A stretch of 8,205 bases of DNA from Firmicutes bacterium CAG:170 (GTDB lineage Bacteria; Bacillota; Clostridia; Oscillospirales; Oscillospiraceae). A program made the position numbers and the translations under genes. Below the pieces are notes generated by a model that saw only the letters and a list, made by a program, of their open reading frames with translations, searched no databases and was not told the origin of the DNA. The stretch covers positions 29,098 to 37,302 of the forward strand of contig FR887230.1 of assembly GCA_000436735.1 (NCBI GenBank), given 5' to 3'. Shown here one piece after another: positions 7,797 to 8,205 of this stretch; the stretch's first letter is position 1, and every line of letters begins with the position of its first letter.

Positions 7797-8205
7797 ATGG
7801 AAAATTACAGATTTTCAACGCTGGAATACAAACGCCCCGATCTGGAAGCGCACCGCGCACAGCTTGCCCAATGGAAGGACGCCGTTGCGCACGCGGAGAG
7901 CTACACCGCGCTGCGCACGCTGATGCTGGAGATCGACCGTGAGAGCTGCGAGCTGTCCACACAGTATTCTATCGCGCACATCCGGCATACGCTCGACACG
8001 CGCGACGAGTTTTATGAGGCGGAGATTGCATATCTGCAAGACACGCTGCCCACACTCAGCGGCGACGAGGTCGCGCTCAGCGAGGCCATCGCGTCCAGTC
8101 CCTTCCGCCCGGACATCGAGCAGGAGTTCGGCAAGCAGTATTTTGTCTCCATGGACTTGCAGAAAAAGCTGTTCTGTGAGGCCAACATCCCGCTGCGTCA
8201 GCAGG
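7797..8205 (+). CDS. M3-family oligoendopeptidase, N-terminal part (3' end outside the window)
   Basis: M3 peptidases are cytoplasmic zinc endopeptidases that cut short peptides. The first 136 codons are visible. The start MENYRFSTLEYKRPDLEA and the following helical block with IAHIRHTLDTRDEFYEAE and FRPDIEQEFGKQYF match the N-terminal helical region of the clostridial M3 oligoendopeptidases related to, but separate from, classical PepF. For that reason no gene symbol is given. The catalytic HEXXH lies further downstream in this family and is outside the window, so activity cannot be judged. The frame stays open to the last base. It has its own promoter (7726-7754) and an AAGGAG with long spacing. 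Codon use resembles the preceding genes, with no sign of recent transfer. The family call rests on recalled pattern similarity of the N-terminal region alone. Confidence 0.82.
   Translation, partial: MENYRFSTLEYKRPDLEAHRAQLAQWKDAVAHAESYTALRTLMLEIDRESCELSTQYSIAHIRHTLDTRDEFYEAEIAYLQDTLPTLSGDEVALSEAIASSPFRPDIEQEFGKQYFVSMDLQKKLFCEANIPLRQQ

Noticed and set aside
7663..7923. 86-codon plus-strand open frame in the polC-peptidase gap
   Set aside because: It covers the TTGACA promoter and then runs out of frame over the peptidase gene; no ribosome binding site or protein signature.

Overview
The window reads as a chromosomal housekeeping segment of a GC-rich, low-to-mid-complexity Bacillota (Firmicutes), most likely a Clostridia/Oscillospiraceae-type gut anaerobe. 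The main reasons are a full-length PolC-type replicative polymerase (a Bacillota hallmark), the gene order dxr-rseP-ispG-polC typical of clostridia, and strong G/C preference at third codon positions. The assignment below class level is inference; no rRNA or tRNA is present to test it.

Layout, all on the + strand. 2-847: 3' two-thirds of dxr (MEP isoprenoid pathway, step 2). 852-1907: rseP, a site-2 membrane protease. 1917-2954: ispG (MEP pathway 4Fe-4S enzyme). These three are packed with 4-9 nt gaps and look like one operon. 2955-3165: a 211-nt gap with three stem-loops, one of them terminator-like. 3166-7479: polC, 1437 codons, apparently intact. 7480-7796: a 317-nt gap holding a strong polC terminator, a compact branched RNA structure with a U tail, and a near-consensus sigma-A promoter. 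7797-8205: 5' part of an M3-family oligoendopeptidase gene that runs off the window.

How the genes relate: dxr and ispG make isoprenoid precursors (their product feeds undecaprenyl phosphate and hence the cell wall). RseP cleaves membrane proteins, including anti-sigma factors in studied relatives, and PolC replicates the chromosome. The cluster is a conserved growth/envelope/replication neighbourhood and not an accessory island. The peptidase is a separate transcription unit.

I found no mobile element, CRISPR array, defence system or clear new multi-gene system. The items most worth a second look are: (i) a 30-nt in-frame C-rich insertion that splits the invariant HPQS active-site segment of DXR; (ii) a Ser-to-Cys change at a DXR substrate-phosphate-binding position; (iii) the branched, U-tailed RNA structure at 7592-7648; (iv) the stacked hairpins in front of polC.
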